DNA from: Sapria himalayana
Taxonomy: Eukaryota; Streptophyta; Magnoliopsida; Malpighiales; Rafflesiaceae
Direction: 5' to 3'
Assembly: GCA_029783825.1 (NCBI GenBank)
Contig: JAREIK010009737.1
Span: 1-64,000 of the forward strand
DNA: 64,000 nucleotides
A program made the position numbers and the translations under genes. The stretch's first letter is position 1. The number at the start of each line of letters is the position of its first letter. Below the pieces are notes generated by a model. That model searched no databases, had not been told where the DNA came from, and was given only the letters and a program-made list of their open reading frames with translations. Of this stretch, positions 48,766 to 62,380 are shown piece by piece.

Positions 48766-49240
48766 TAGAAGACAATGATTCAAATATAATTATTATCTTG
48801 TTGATCAATGATTCAACTATAATTATTGTTTCGGAATTTTCTTTTTTTCTTGAATTATATCACATTTCTTTCAATTCATATATGGTAGATGGTTGTAGCA
48901 AACATCACCTTGTGAATATATTTTTTTGGTTAATTGATAGAATAATTCTTACTCATATTTTTGAAGATGCAATTATAAAATTGACAATGCGGTATCACAA
49001 ATGAGATAGCATTATAGAATGGACCGTCATGATAGAACAAACTTGATGTGTAACTAACTCACAATGACTAAATAATTTTGATTACTAATATATTTTATTA
49101 TTAAAATATACAATATATGGAAAACTATAGAGATATCTATACAATGAATACCATAATTTTTAAAGAGGGTAGAAAGGTTTAGTTGATTTGAACTAGTCGA
49201 GCATAAGTCAAGAACTTGATAATGAATAAAAAATTTGGTT
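48766..49240. other. AT-rich sequence without gene
   Basis: Nothing recognised. Confidence 0.4.
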
Positions 49241-49495
49241 AATCTTATATAATTTGATCATGATCAGGAGTTTTCTTGATGAGCATACTCTTGATCAAAA
49301 CCAATTTAACATAAAGCATCCACCTGACAACAACCTGTCCATCTTCCCAAAAGGGCCAAGCCGCCGCCACGAGATTCCAAGGAAACCTGGCTTCTGTCAG
49401 GTGTCGTGGAACATGCACGTCTTCGACTAGTCTTACTTTCTTTCCTAAAAAATTATAACTCATGAATAAAAGTTTGAATGTAACTCTCAAAATTT
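49241..49495 (-). other. GC-richer open segment of unknown origin
   Basis: An 81-codon minus-strand frame with VRLVEDVHVPRHLTEARFPW and WNLVAAAWPFWEDGQVVVRW. The central 130 bases (gccaagccgccgccacgaga region) have GC content unlike the flanks. I recognise no family. It may be a captured host-gene fragment or an unknown repeat. Confidence 0.35.
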
Positions 49496-51539
49496 TTAAG
49501 AATTGCTCGATTATGTCTCTCTAATCTACTTACTGATATCCATGTACCTCAATGGTTCATACCAGGTAAATCACTTCTCATAGGTATTCATAAATACGAT
49601 TGGTTGGGATTGACTTGCCGCTAACAATGTGATAGCATGGAGACATCACAAATTCAAAATTTGACAAGAAGATATTACATGGTGCTTACCGAAAAGAATA
49701 AAGGTTATCATTCTTGTCATATATTGCATACCAATGGCGGGCAATTGTAAAGTTGAAGATTATATTAGAGTAGAAAGCATATATTAAAAATGAAGTGTGA
49801 CTGGTGCATAAAGGACATGGGTTTGAACTTGGGATTATATCTATTTAATATAAAGAAAAATATCTATAAAGAATGAAGTGCAATCTATCTATCCCAAGCA
49901 TATATTTAATATATGCTTTAATATATATTTTTCTCTATAAAGAATGATAGAAAAATATCTATTTAATATAGATAGATATAATCAATCTATCTATCTATCT
50001 ATTTAATATAAATAGATAGATATCTATTTATATCTATAAAGAATGATATAATCCCTATATTAAATAGATATTTCTAAAATGCTCGTGATCGACTATCTCC
50101 TCGTGATCGACTATCTCGTATTTCTAAAATGCTTGGAGATGATGATTATATTAGAGTAGAAAGCATACCTAAAATCGGCAAGAAACTCACGGCTGAAGGA
50201 AATCACTTCCACTGTTAGGTTTTGTTTTGATTTATCCATGTCGAGAGAGAGAGAGACATTAGTTAGAGACTTAGAGTTGTCTATGAACAATAAGATACAG
50301 TTTTATATGTACTAAAATTCCATAAATATTTTAATTTTTAATTATCGAAACATTTAATAAACAATAAATATATATAAAACATAAATACTCATCTTTTTTT
50401 AATTAATAAATTATTTTCAACAAGTTAATATGCGTGTAGCAAGGCACACATGAGAAACAAACACCTTATAATTCTTAATTAATAAATTAATTAAATAATA
50501 AATATATAAACATTTTCAAAAAATAGATATTTGGCCTTCCAACTAGAAAAATAATAATGGTTATAAAATTTATAAACTTCATATAGCAAGGCACCCATGA
50601 AAAGATGATTGATCTTCAAGCTCTCCTAAGAATTATAAATACTCTTTATGTTTAAGAATATATATATTTTATGGTTATAAATTTAAAAGAATTCATATTA
50701 ATTTTTATGAAGATATTATGAAATAATTTTAAAGGCATAAAATTTCATATTATTTGATATTATTTGTAATTTATAAAATTCAAAAAATTACTTAAAGTGA
50801 GAAGATTATTAAAAAAAATTATATTTATTATTTTAATAAAGACTAAATATTAAAAACTAATAGTAAAAATATTACTCAATTATTTAATTCTTATAAATTT
50901 TAGTTGGGGCAAACACCTATGTAGTTATTTTTGAATATCAATTTATTTTCTTTAAAATTTAATGAAAAATTTTAAATTTTTTTATAATTCAAGATTTTAA
51001 AATTTTGTAGTAATTATTTTTTTAAAAATTTCATATAATCATAAAATTTTATCTATACTTAAGATAATATTAATATTTACTAGTTTATTCGTTAATTCAG
51101 ATATTTTTATAAATATTTTTTATTTAATCATACAATAAATTATTTTAGCTTTTTATTAGTAGAAATTTTATTGTATGTTCATTTATTTTTAAAAATATCT
51201 TTGCAAATTATTATAATTCTAGAATTAATTATTTAATATTATTTTTATACAAAATTTTAAGTTTCTTAATTAAAAAATTTAGAAAAAATTTTTGTATAAT
51301 TATTAAAACAATTTTATAATCAATAAAATAGTTATCTTAGTGCTAATTAATATAATTTTTTTTTGTATTTATATATTTTTTAAATTATTTATTTGTAATA
51401 TCGTATTTTTATAATTTTATGAGGAGAAAGTGTCTTTCAAAGATCGTTCATCTATAGACCATGACATACATTTAATATACAATATGAAATAAAAAATTAA
51501 AACAAATAATAAATTAAAAGAAAATTAAATCATTCAAGA
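49496..51539. other. AT-rich sequence with a small GATA/TATC cluster
   Basis: At 49960-50075 tatc and gata units occur in both orientations (atctatctatctat beside aatagatagata), making a self-complementary patch, and ctcgtgatcgactatct is repeated in tandem at about 50080. Otherwise featureless. Confidence 0.55.
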
Positions 51540-52050
51540 TTAGAGATGGAAATCATCCTCAGTGCAAATAGCTAGGGAAAAAACCACAGCTAAATTTTAA
51601 TATTTTGTAAAAAATAAAATTTAGAAATAATCGCTTGCAAAAAATATAAAATAGTAAAAAAAATGTGTTGATAATTATTTAGAATTGGATTTTGTCTTGA
51701 TCAAATTAGCTATGAAAAATCAATCACTAAATTTTCACTTTTCATAGCATGGAATTCTACAAAAATATAACGATAGATTTTGTCTTGATCTAATTAGCTA
51801 GGAAGGATCCGATGCTAAATTCGTCGCTAAATTCTCGATTATTATTTGCACAAATATCTACGAAAATATTAGCGATGGAATATTTTCAATCAAACATTTT
51901 CGTCGCTAATACATCACTAATTCATCACTAATATTTATTTCAATGTAAAATCAAAAATCCATTACTATTCCCTAGCAAATCCCTCGCTATTTAGCAAGGA
52001 ATTTTTCCATATCTAGATTTTCTTAGCTAAACTGATATTTTCTTGTTGTG
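51540..52050. mobile_element. CACTA element 3' end with subterminal repeats
   Basis: Ends ttttcttgttgtg at 52038-52050, one base from ttttcttgtagtg, the complement of the CACTACAAGAAAA terminus of plant CACTA elements. The 500 bases before it are filled with tcgctaaat, cgctaat, tagctagg and tagcaagg-type words, typical CACTA subterminal repeats. The other terminus was not found upstream, so it is a truncated or unusually large copy. The GATA/GACA array begins directly after it. Confidence 0.7.
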
Positions 52051-54357
52051 AGATAAATAGTAGATATATAGACAAATTAATAGACAAATTACATATATAT
52101 TGATAGATAGATAGATAGACAGGTAGAATTAATAATAGATATATAGACAAATTAATAGATAAATTACAGATATATTGATAGATAGATAGATAGACAAGTA
52201 GAATTAATAATAGATATAGAAATAAATAGATAGAAAGATAGATAAATATAAAGATAGATAGACAGATAGACAAATAGAAAGATAGATTGACAGATAGTCA
52301 AGCAAATAGATAGATAGATAGATATACAGATATATAAACAAATAGATTAACATATAAATAGACAATAGATAAATAGACAGACAGACAGATTGATAGATAA
52401 ACATATAGGTAGATTGATTGATTGATTGATATATAAATAAATAAACAAAAATAAAAATAGATTGATAGACAGCTTGATAAATAGATTGAAAGACAGATTG
52501 ATCGATAGATTTATTGATTGATAGATACGCAGATTGATAGTTAGATAATTAGACATATAGCTAGATAAATATATAAATATATAGATAAATAAAAAGATAG
52601 AAAGACAGACAGATAGATTGATAGAAAGTTTGACCGATATCGACAGACATATAGACATATATAGACAGACAGATAGACATACAAATAGATAGATACACAG
52701 ATAGATAGAAAAATAGATAGAGAAATTGATAGATTGATAGATTGATATACATAATGATAGATACATTTATAGATAGATTGATAGATAAATAGATAGACAG
52801 ACTAGATATATAGATGTATAGATACATAGACAGATATAGAGACAAAATATTATACAGATAGATAGACAAAAAGATAGACAGAAAGATACATAGATAGATA
52901 TAAAAATAGATTGACATATAGATATAAAGATAGATATACAGATAGATAAACAAATATATAGGCAGATAGTTAGACAGACAAATAGAAAGATAAATCGATA
53001 GATAGTTAGATAATAGATAGATAGATAGAATGATAGACAAATAGATAGATAGATAAATATGCAAATGGATAGACATGTATATAGACAGATATTTAGATAG
53101 ACAAATAGATAGAAAGATATATTGACATATAGATAGATATAAAGGCAGAATGATAGAAAAGATTGAAAGACAGATTGATAGATAAATTAATCAATAGATT
53201 GATAGGTAGATCTATAGACTTATTGATAGATAGATTTATATATATTGATAGATAGATAGATATGGTATTGAGAGACAGATAGATATACATATTGATGGAC
53301 AAAAAGATAGACAGATTGATAGACATACAGATAGATAGACAAACGTAGATATATAAATTAGTAAACAAATTAATAGACAGATTAATAAGCAAATAGATAT
53401 ACAAATAGACAGACAGACAGACAGACAGATAGATAGATAGATAGACAGATTGATTGTTAAATAGATCCACATATTGATATATATTTATAGATAGATATAT
53501 TGACTGAAAGATAAATATATAGATAAATAGATAGAGAGATAGAAAGATTGATAGATAAAAAGATAGATAGACATATAGATATATAGATAGACAGATAATT
53601 ATATAGATAGACAGATAGATATACAGATAGATAGACAGAAAGAGAAAAAAATAGATAGATAGACAAAAAGATATTCGGATAGATAGACAAAAAGATATTC
53701 ATATAGATAAATTGGTAGATAGTCATATAGATATAGAAAAAATATAAAGATAGACAGAAAGATTGATTGACAAATAGATAGAAAGATAGATTGATAGCTA
53801 CATAGATAGATAGATATACTAATAGATAGATAAATAAATAAACATATAGACATACACACATAAAAAAAAGAAACAGATACACAAACAGAGAGACAAATAG
53901 ACAAAAAGATAGATTGATATAGATAGATTATTAGATAGACACATGGACAAATAGACAGATAGTTAGATAAATATATAGACATACAGACAAACAGATAGAT
54001 ATATAAATAGATAGATAGACAAAAAAAACAAACAAATAGATAGATATACAGAGAGATAGACATATAGACATACATATAGAGAGAGAGAAAAATAGATAAA
54101 CAGATAAACTGATAGACAAACAGAAAGATAAACAAATCGATATACAATATGATAGATAGATAGATAGATAAAGAGATAGATATATAAATAAATAGATAAA
54201 CAGATAGATATACAAATAGATTAAAAAATAGAAAAACAAAAAGATATATAAATAGATAGTCAGACAAACAAACAAAAAGAGAAATACATAGACAAACAAA
54301 TAGATAGACAGAAAAATAGATATATAGATACATAGACACGCAGATAGACACACATAT

Positions 54358-54506
54358 AGATTGATAAAGCTACGGAAAGACAGACAAACAGAAAGATAGA
54401 TAGATATATAGATAGATAGTTTGATATACAGATTAATATATATATATATATAGTTAGATATATAGATAGTTACATTGATAGACAGATAGATAAACAGATA
54501 AAAAGT

Positions 54507-54537
<31 letters not shown>

Positions 54538-55221
54538 AGATAGATATAAGGATAGATACATAGATATATAAATAGATATATAGAAAAATAAATAAATAGA
54601 TATATAGATAGATAGATAAATAGATAGATAAATAGATAGATAAGTAATTAGATAGATAGATGATCTACAAATAGATAATTGTATACATAGAAAGATAGAT
54701 AGATAGAAAAATAGATAGACAAATAGATAGATATATAGAAAAATAGATAGACAAATAAATAGATATATGGACATATAGATAGTCAAATAGATATACAAAT
54801 AGATAGGCAGATAGATTGAAAAATATAAGGATAGATTGATATACATATAGTAGACAGATAGATAAATAGATCGATAGATAGTCAAATTGATAGATATATT
54901 GATAGATATATTGATAGATAGCTATAAAGAAATATATATAAACAAATAGAGAAATAAGTATAGTGACAGATAAATAGAAATATAGAGAAACATAAAGAAA
55001 GACCGACAAATAAACAAACATATATATAGATTGATAGATAGAAATACAGATACACAATCACATTGATAGATAAATTGACATATAGATAGATAGACACTCA
55101 GACAGACAGACAGATAAATAGACAAGTAGACAAACAAATAGAGAGATAGATAGTTTGACATGCAGTCAGATAGATAGACAGACAGACAGATAGATAGTCA
55201 GACAGACAAAAAGATAGATAG

Positions 55222-55272
<51 letters not shown>

Positions 55273-55489
55273 GATATATAAACAAATATTTTAAATTATA
55301 GATAAAAAGATAGACAGATAGATATATAGATAGATAGATAAATATATAGACAGATAGATATATAGATAGATAAATATATAGACAGATAGATAGAAAAATA
55401 GTTAGAAAGACAAATAGATAGTTAGATTGATAAATTGATTGATAGACACATTGATAGACATATAGATAGGTAGATAGATAGACAGAGAG

Positions 55490-55524
<35 letters not shown>

Positions 55525-56925
55525 CATATAGACGGATAAAAAAACAATCATATATATATAGATAGACAAACAAATAGATAGAGCGACAAATAAACAAACA
55601 CATAGACAAATAAAAAGATTACCATTCAATGAGAAAGATAGACATGCAGAAAGTATGGCTTAGAAATAATCAGCCAAATAGACATCCAAATAGACAAACA
55701 GATAGATGTACAGACAGATAGGAACATAGAATGACAAATAGACCGATATATAAATAGTCTAATAGATAAATAGATAGATAGAAAATCAGACAGACATATA
55801 TGTAGATATAGATTTTGATACTTAGATGGATAGACAAAAAGATAGATAGATAGATGAAAATATAGATGGACAGACAAATAGATAGGCATATAGATAGATT
55901 GATAGACAGACAGATAGATAGATATATAGATAGATTGATTGATCGAAATAAAATATATAGATAGTTTGACCTTTAGATAGATAGATAGGTAGACAAATTG
56001 ATAGACAGACAGACAAAAAGATAGATAGATAAATATCGAGAGAGACAGATAGACAAATAGACAAACATGTAGATAGTTATAAAGATAGATAGATAGATAG
56101 ACACATAAAGAGATAGATAGACAGATAAATAGTTGGATAGAAGGATAAACAAATAGAAATATTGATAGTAATATAGATATATAGATATAGATAGATATAA
56201 AATAGATAGATAGATGATAGACAAATAGTTAGACGTAGATAGATAGATAGATAGATATATATATAGATAGACAAATAAATCGACAAACAAATAGACAGAC
56301 ATACAGATAGATAGTTAGTTTGATAAGTAGATAGTCGAGCAGGCAGAGATATAGATTAATAGATAAACAGACAGATAGATAAATAAATAGATAGGTTGAT
56401 TTATAGATTGATAGACATATAGATAGATAGATATAAAGATATAAAGATCGATACATTGATAAATAGATGTAGAGATACATATATAGATAGATAAATAAAT
56501 AAATAGACAGAAAGATAAAGAGATTGATAAATAAATAGATAGATAGACATATAGATAGACAGATTAATAGATTTATAGATAGTTTGATTAATATATAGAT
56601 AAATAATCAGATAGATAGTTAGATAACACATAGAAAGACAAATAGATTGACAAACAAATAGATAGATTGATATATAGATAGATAGAAAGATATATAAATA
56701 AACAAATATATAGATAGAAAGAAAGATATATAAACAGATAAATAAAAATATAGATAGAAAGACACCCAAACATATAGATAAATAGATATATAAAATGATA
56801 GATAGATAGTCAGTCTATTTTTAGGCTAGCATATGCTGAGGTTTGGATACATATAGATTAATAAAAATACAAACAGATAAACAAGTAGATAGAAAGGAAA
56901 ATAGATGAACATATAGATTGATCGA
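54358..56925. repeat. First copy of an internal direct duplication (about 4.15 kb offset)
   Basis: Landmarks that are not simple GATA repeat occur in the same order as in 58510-61075: ttgataaagctac (54361), gatgatctac (54660), tagacatgcag (55638), gatatagattttgatac (55806) and aggctagca..aggtttggatacata (56823). Offsets run from about 4055 to 4180, so small insertions and losses have accumulated. Confidence 0.85.
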
Positions 56926-57076
56926 TTGACAAATAGATTGACAGATAGGGAGACAAATAGATAGATATATAGATAGATATATAGTCAGATTAATAGAATG
57001 ATTGATAAACAAAGTGATAGACATATTGTTAGATTGAAAAATATCTTGATTAATATACAAATAGAGAGATAGATAG

Positions 57077-57135
<59 letters not shown>

Positions 57136-58509
57136 TATTAGAAAAGTAGATAGTCAGATTGCTAGACAATTAGATAGATGAATAAATTGAAAAAATGATA
57201 GATAGATAGACATATAGATAGATAGAAAAATAAATAACTAGAATGAGAGATTAATAGATAGACAGACAAACAAACAAACAAATAGATAGATATACAGATA
57301 TAAAGAGACATATATATAAACATATAGATAGAGAGAAAGATAAATAGATAAATATATAGAGTAATAGACAAATAGATATACAGATAGACAGATAAATTGA
57401 TAGACAGATAAATAAACATATGGAAAAGACAAATAGATAGCCACATAGAGAAGACATATAAATAGACAGATAAATAAATAGATTTATAGATAGATAGATT
57501 GATAGATATATAGATAGAAAGATCAACAAATAGATAGAAAAATTGATAGACAGATAAAAAATCAGATAGTTAGTCACAAAGATAGAAAAATAGATAGACA
57601 GATAGATCGATGGATATTTAGATAGATAAATATATATATATATATATATATATATTGACAGATAGACAAAATGATATATAGTTAGATAGACAAATAATTA
57701 GAAAAAAAATTAGACTAATAGATAGTTAGATAGATCGACAAATAGACAGACAGACAGAGAGATAGATATATAGATTGATTGATTAATTGATTGATAGGTA
57801 GATAGTTATTAAAAAAGATATATAGATATATAGATAAATAGATAGGCAGATAGAAAGATAAATAGATAGACATAGATAGATAAATAGTCTGTCTATCTGT
57901 CATGCATGTAGATAGATAGGCAAATAGATAAACAGATTGATTAATAAATAAACATATAGATAAATAGATAAATACATAAATAGATAGACAAGCAGATAGA
58001 TAAACATATACATAGACAGACAAATTTATAGATAGATTGAAAGATCAATTAATAAATAGATTGATATACATATTGATAGAGCGATTGATAGATCATTTTA
58101 AAGAAAGATAAAAAGATAGATAGATTAAGAGAGAGAGAGAGAGATAGATTGATAGAGATATAGAAAGATTGATTGATAAAAAGATAGATAGGTGGATAGA
58201 TAAATAGATAGATAGATAGACAAATAGATAGATAGATAGATATATTGATAGAATGATAGATTGATAGATTGATAGATAGACAGACAGATAGAAAGATAAA
58301 TAGATAAATAGATAGATAAATAGACGAATAGATAGATAGATAGACAGATAGATAAGACAAATAAACACATAAATAGAAAGATATATAGATAGACAGATAG
58401 TCAAAAAGGCAGGCAAGTAGATACTAAGGCACATAGACAAGTATGTTGATAGACATATAGACAAAAAATAGATATATAGATATATAGACACACAAATAGA
58501 CACACATAT

Positions 58510-61075
58510 AGATTGATAAAGCTACAGACAGACAGAAAGATAGAAAGATATATAGATAGATAGTTTGATATACAGATTGATAGATATATAGATAGATAGA
58601 CATATAAATAGATACATAAATAGATAAATAAACAGATAAAAAGACAGATAGAAAGTTAGATATATATATATTAATATATATATACACACACACACACAGA
58701 TATATAGAAAGAAAGATATAAGGATAGATACATAGATATATAAAAAAATAAATATATATATATATATATAATGATTGATAGATAGAGATACAGATAGATA
58801 GATAAAAAGATAAATAGATAGATAAGCAATTAGATAGATAGATGATCTACAGATAGATATTTGTATACATAAATAGATAGAAAAATAGATAGACAGACAT
58901 ATAGATAGCCAAATTGATATACAAATAGATAGATAGATAGAAAAATATAAATATAGATTGATATATAGATAGTAGACAGATAAATAGACAGGTAGATAAA
59001 TAGATCGATAGATAGTCAAATTGATAGATATCTAGAAAGAAATATATATAAACAGATAGAGAAATAAGTATAGTGACAGATAAACAGAAAGATAGACAGA
59101 CATATAGAAAGACACACAAATAAACAAACGGATAGATAGATTGATAGATAGAAATACAGATACATAGACACATAGATAGAAAAATATACATATAGATAGA
59201 TAGACACTCAAACAGACAAACAGATAAATAGACAAATAAACAGAGAGATATATAGTTTGACATGCAGTCAGATAGATAGATAGACAGACAGATAGTCAGA
59301 CAGACAAAAAGATAGATAGAAAGATATATAGTTTGATATATATATATATATATATACATAGACAGATATATAAACAAATATTTTGAATTATAGATAGAAA
59401 GATAGACAGATAAATATATAGATAGTTTGATGGATAGATATATAGACAGATAAATAGATAATTTGAAAAACATATAAATAGATTGATAAAAAGACAGATT
59501 GATAGTTAGATTGATATATTGATTGATAGACATATAGATAGACAGACAGACAGAGAGAGAGAGAGAGATAGACAAACATACAGATAGACAAACAACCATA
59601 TATATAGATAGACAAACAAATAGATAGAGAGACAAATAAACAAACACATAGACAAATAAAAAGATAAACATTCAATCAAAAAGGTAGACATGCAGACAGT
59701 AAGGCTGGGAAATAGTCAGTCAATCATACATCGAAATAGACAGATAGATATATAGACGAACAGATAGGCACATATAATGACAAATAGACCAATATACAAA
59801 TAGTTTGATAGATAAATAGATAGATAGAAAATCAGACAGACATATATATAGATATAGATTTTGATACATAGATGGATAGACAGACAGATAACTTGATTGA
59901 TGGATTGAAATATAGACATAAAGATAGACAGACAAATAAATAGACATATAGATAGATTTATAAACAGACAGATTGACAGATAAATAAATAAATATATAGA
60001 TAGATAGATTGATAGATTGATAGATCGAAATATAAATATATAGATAGTTAGACCTTTAGATAGATAGAGAGATATAGATAGACATATTGATAGACAGACA
60101 GACAGAAAGATAGATAAATAAATAGGCAACGAAATAGATACATATATAAATAATTAGATAGATATATATATATATAACTAGATAGATAGATAGATAGACA
60201 AATAGACAAACATGTAGATAGTTAAAAAGATAGATAGATGAATACATAAAGAGATAGACAGATAGATAGAGTGATAGACAAATAGATAGTTAGTTAGATA
60301 GATTGATATATAGATGGATAAATAAATAGAAAGATTGATAGAGAGATAGATATATAGATAGATAAATAGATAGATATATGATAGACAAATAGTTAGACGT
60401 AGATAGATAGATAGATATATAGACAGACAAATGAATCGACAAAATAACAAACAAACAAAGTTAGATAGTTAGTTTGTTAAGTAAATAGTCGGGCAAGCAG
60501 ACATATAGATAAATAGATAGATAGACATACAGATAGATAAATAAATAGATAGATTTATAGATTGGTAGACATATAGATAGATAGATATAGTGATATAAAG
60601 ATTAATACATTGACAGATAGATGTAGAGATAAATAGATGATAAATAAATAGACAGAAAGATAAAGAGATAGATAAATAGATAAATAGATAGACATATAGA
60701 TAGACAGATTAATAGATTGATAGATAGTTTGATTGATATATAGATAAATAATCAAATAGATATATAGATAGATAACACATAGAAAGACAAATAGATTGAT
60801 AGACAGATAGATAAATAGATAGATAGATATACAGATAGATAGAAAGATATATAGATAGACAAATATATAGATAAAAAAAAGATTGATAGATATATAAAAA
60901 TATAGATAGACAGACACCCAATCAGATAGACAAATAGATATATAAAAGGATAGATAGATAGTCAGTCATTCAGTCAGGCTAGCAAATACTAAGGTTTGGA
61001 TACATATAAATTAATAGAAATACAGACAGATACACTGGTAGATAGAAAGGCAAATAGATGGACATATAGATAGAC
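58510..61075. repeat. Second copy of the internal direct duplication
   Basis: Carries ttgataaagctac (58513), gatgatctac (58841), tagacatgcag, gatatagattttgatac (59855) and aggctagca..aggtttggatacata (60976), in the same order as the first copy. The left boundary of the duplication is unclear because pure GATA sequence gives no anchor. Confidence 0.85.
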
Positions 61076-61085
61076 AGATAGATAA

Positions 61086-62131
61086 ATAAGAAAAAAAAGA
61101 ATGTTAAGTAGGGAAATAAGGAGAATAAAGAAAAGATAAAGAATGAGAAGATAGAAAAGAATAAGAAAGAAGAATGAAAAGAATGAAGAATGAGAAGAAA
61201 AATAATAAAGAAAATATGCAAAGAAGATGATGATGATGATGATGGAGGCCAAGGTGAAGAATGAGATGATGGAGAAGAATGATAAAAAGGATAATAAGAT
61301 GAATGAGAAAGAAAAAGTTAAATAAGTTGTAGAAAAATAAGAAAGAGAAGAAATAGAAGGAAAAAAATAAGAAAAAAGGAGAAAAAAAGAAGAAGGAAAA
61401 AAGAGAAAAATGAAAATAAGGTGAAGAAAGAGATGAAAGAGATAAAGAAGATGATGGAAATGAATGAGAATGAAGAGAATGAGTAGAAAAAGATGGAGAA
61501 GAAAAGTAAGAAAAAAAGAGAGAATAAGTAAAGAAAAAAAAATAATAATAATAAGAAAAAAAAAATAATAATAATAATAATAAGTGGGAGAAGAAGAACA
61601 ATAAGAAGACGAGGAGGAGGAGGAAGCAGAAGAAAAAAGGAGGAAGAAGAACCGGAAGAAAAATGAAGGAAGAAGAAGAGGAAGAAAAAAGGAGAGGAAG
61701 AAGAAGATGAAGAAAAAATGAGGAAGAAGAAGAAGAAAAAAGGAGGAAGAAGAAGATGAAGAAAAAAGGTGGAAGAAGAAGATGAAGAAAAAAGGAGGAG
61801 GAAGAGGATGTAAAAAAGAGGAAGAATAGAAAAAAAAAAGAGAAAAAAGAATAAGATGAAGAAGAAATAAAAGAAGGATAATAATAGAAAGAATAAGAAA
61901 GAAAAAGGATGAGAATAGGAAAAAGAAGAAAAATAGAAAGAAAAAGAAGAAGAGTAAGAAAAAGAAGATGATGAAAATGAAAAGAAAGAATGAAAAGAAA
62001 AAGAAGAAAGTGATGATGATGATGAGAAAAAAAAAGAAGATGATGATGTTGATGAGAAAAGCAAGAAGAAGGAAAAGAAAAATAAGAAAAGAAAAACAAC
62101 AAGAAGAGGAACAATAAAAAGACGAAGAAGA
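61086..62131. repeat. Polypurine tract (A/G-rich, GAA/GGA units), about 1 kb
   Basis: Nearly all A and G on this strand. It includes gatgatgatgatgatgatgg near 61228, aataataat runs near 61560 and a GAA/GGA-rich core at 61600-61810. Minus-strand open frames of up to 396 codons of Phe, Ser and Leu arise only because C/T-only codons include no stop; they are not genes. Long mirror-like purine tracts of this kind can form triplex DNA. Confidence 0.95.
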
Positions 62132-62133
62132 AG

Positions 62134-62380
62134 TAGTTGTGTCAAACAAGCCAGGTAGGCCAGGCCCAATATCAGCCAAGTCTCAAGTCAGTCGTGCCTA
62201 GCCCAGCACGGCATGGTCCAGCATTATGCCTAGGCCTGTGATGGGCCGGCTCGAGGCACGGCTCGTGCAGGGCAATGTCGAGGCAACCCAGGCCTCATCC
62301 CGAGCCCGACATAGTCTGGTACCTTGGTCTAAAGGCACGGTTCTTCGGCATGACCTGAACCATTGCCCGCTCCCCAAATT
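62134..62380 (+). mobile_element. hAT-like element, 5' end copy
   Basis: Starts tagttgtgtcaaacaagcc (tagaggtgtcaaa type with changes) and continues ggccaggccc, tcgaggcacggctcgtg and taaaggcacggttcttcggc, in the same order as the copy at 7127. Similarity to that copy ends at the same point, a ctcccc run. It begins where the polypurine tract ends. Confidence 0.65.

Larger units (their letters stand above)
52051..61085 (+). repeat. GATA/GACA simple-sequence array, about 9 kb
   Basis: Almost entirely built of gata, gaca, gaaa and ttga tetramers on this strand, with short pure runs (for example gata near 55490-55520, gaca near 53410) and many single-base variants. Embedded (AT)n runs are at about 54508-54532, 55226-55268, 57079-57131 and 57631-57653. 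The minus strand reads as long open frames of Ile-Tyr-Leu-Ser because tatc/tgtc units rarely give stops; these are not genes. A 74-bp higher-order unit is tandem at 52070-52215. It starts at a CACTA terminus and passes into a polypurine tract. Confidence 0.97.

Noticed and set aside
49800..49835. gggtttgaacttggg, like a tRNA/SINE B box
   Set aside because: There is no A box at the right distance, no cloverleaf and no poly-A tail, so it does not support a tRNA gene or SINE.
52013..60921. Dozens of long minus-strand open frames rich in Ile-Tyr-Leu-Ser
   Set aside because: They are translations of tatc/tgtc simple repeat, overlap one another in several frames and have no domain; absence of stops is a property of the tetramers.
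60989..62179. Minus-strand frames of 283 to 396 codons rich in Phe, Ser and Leu
   Set aside because: They are translations of a polypyrimidine tract. Codons made of C and T include no stop, and three frames are open at once.
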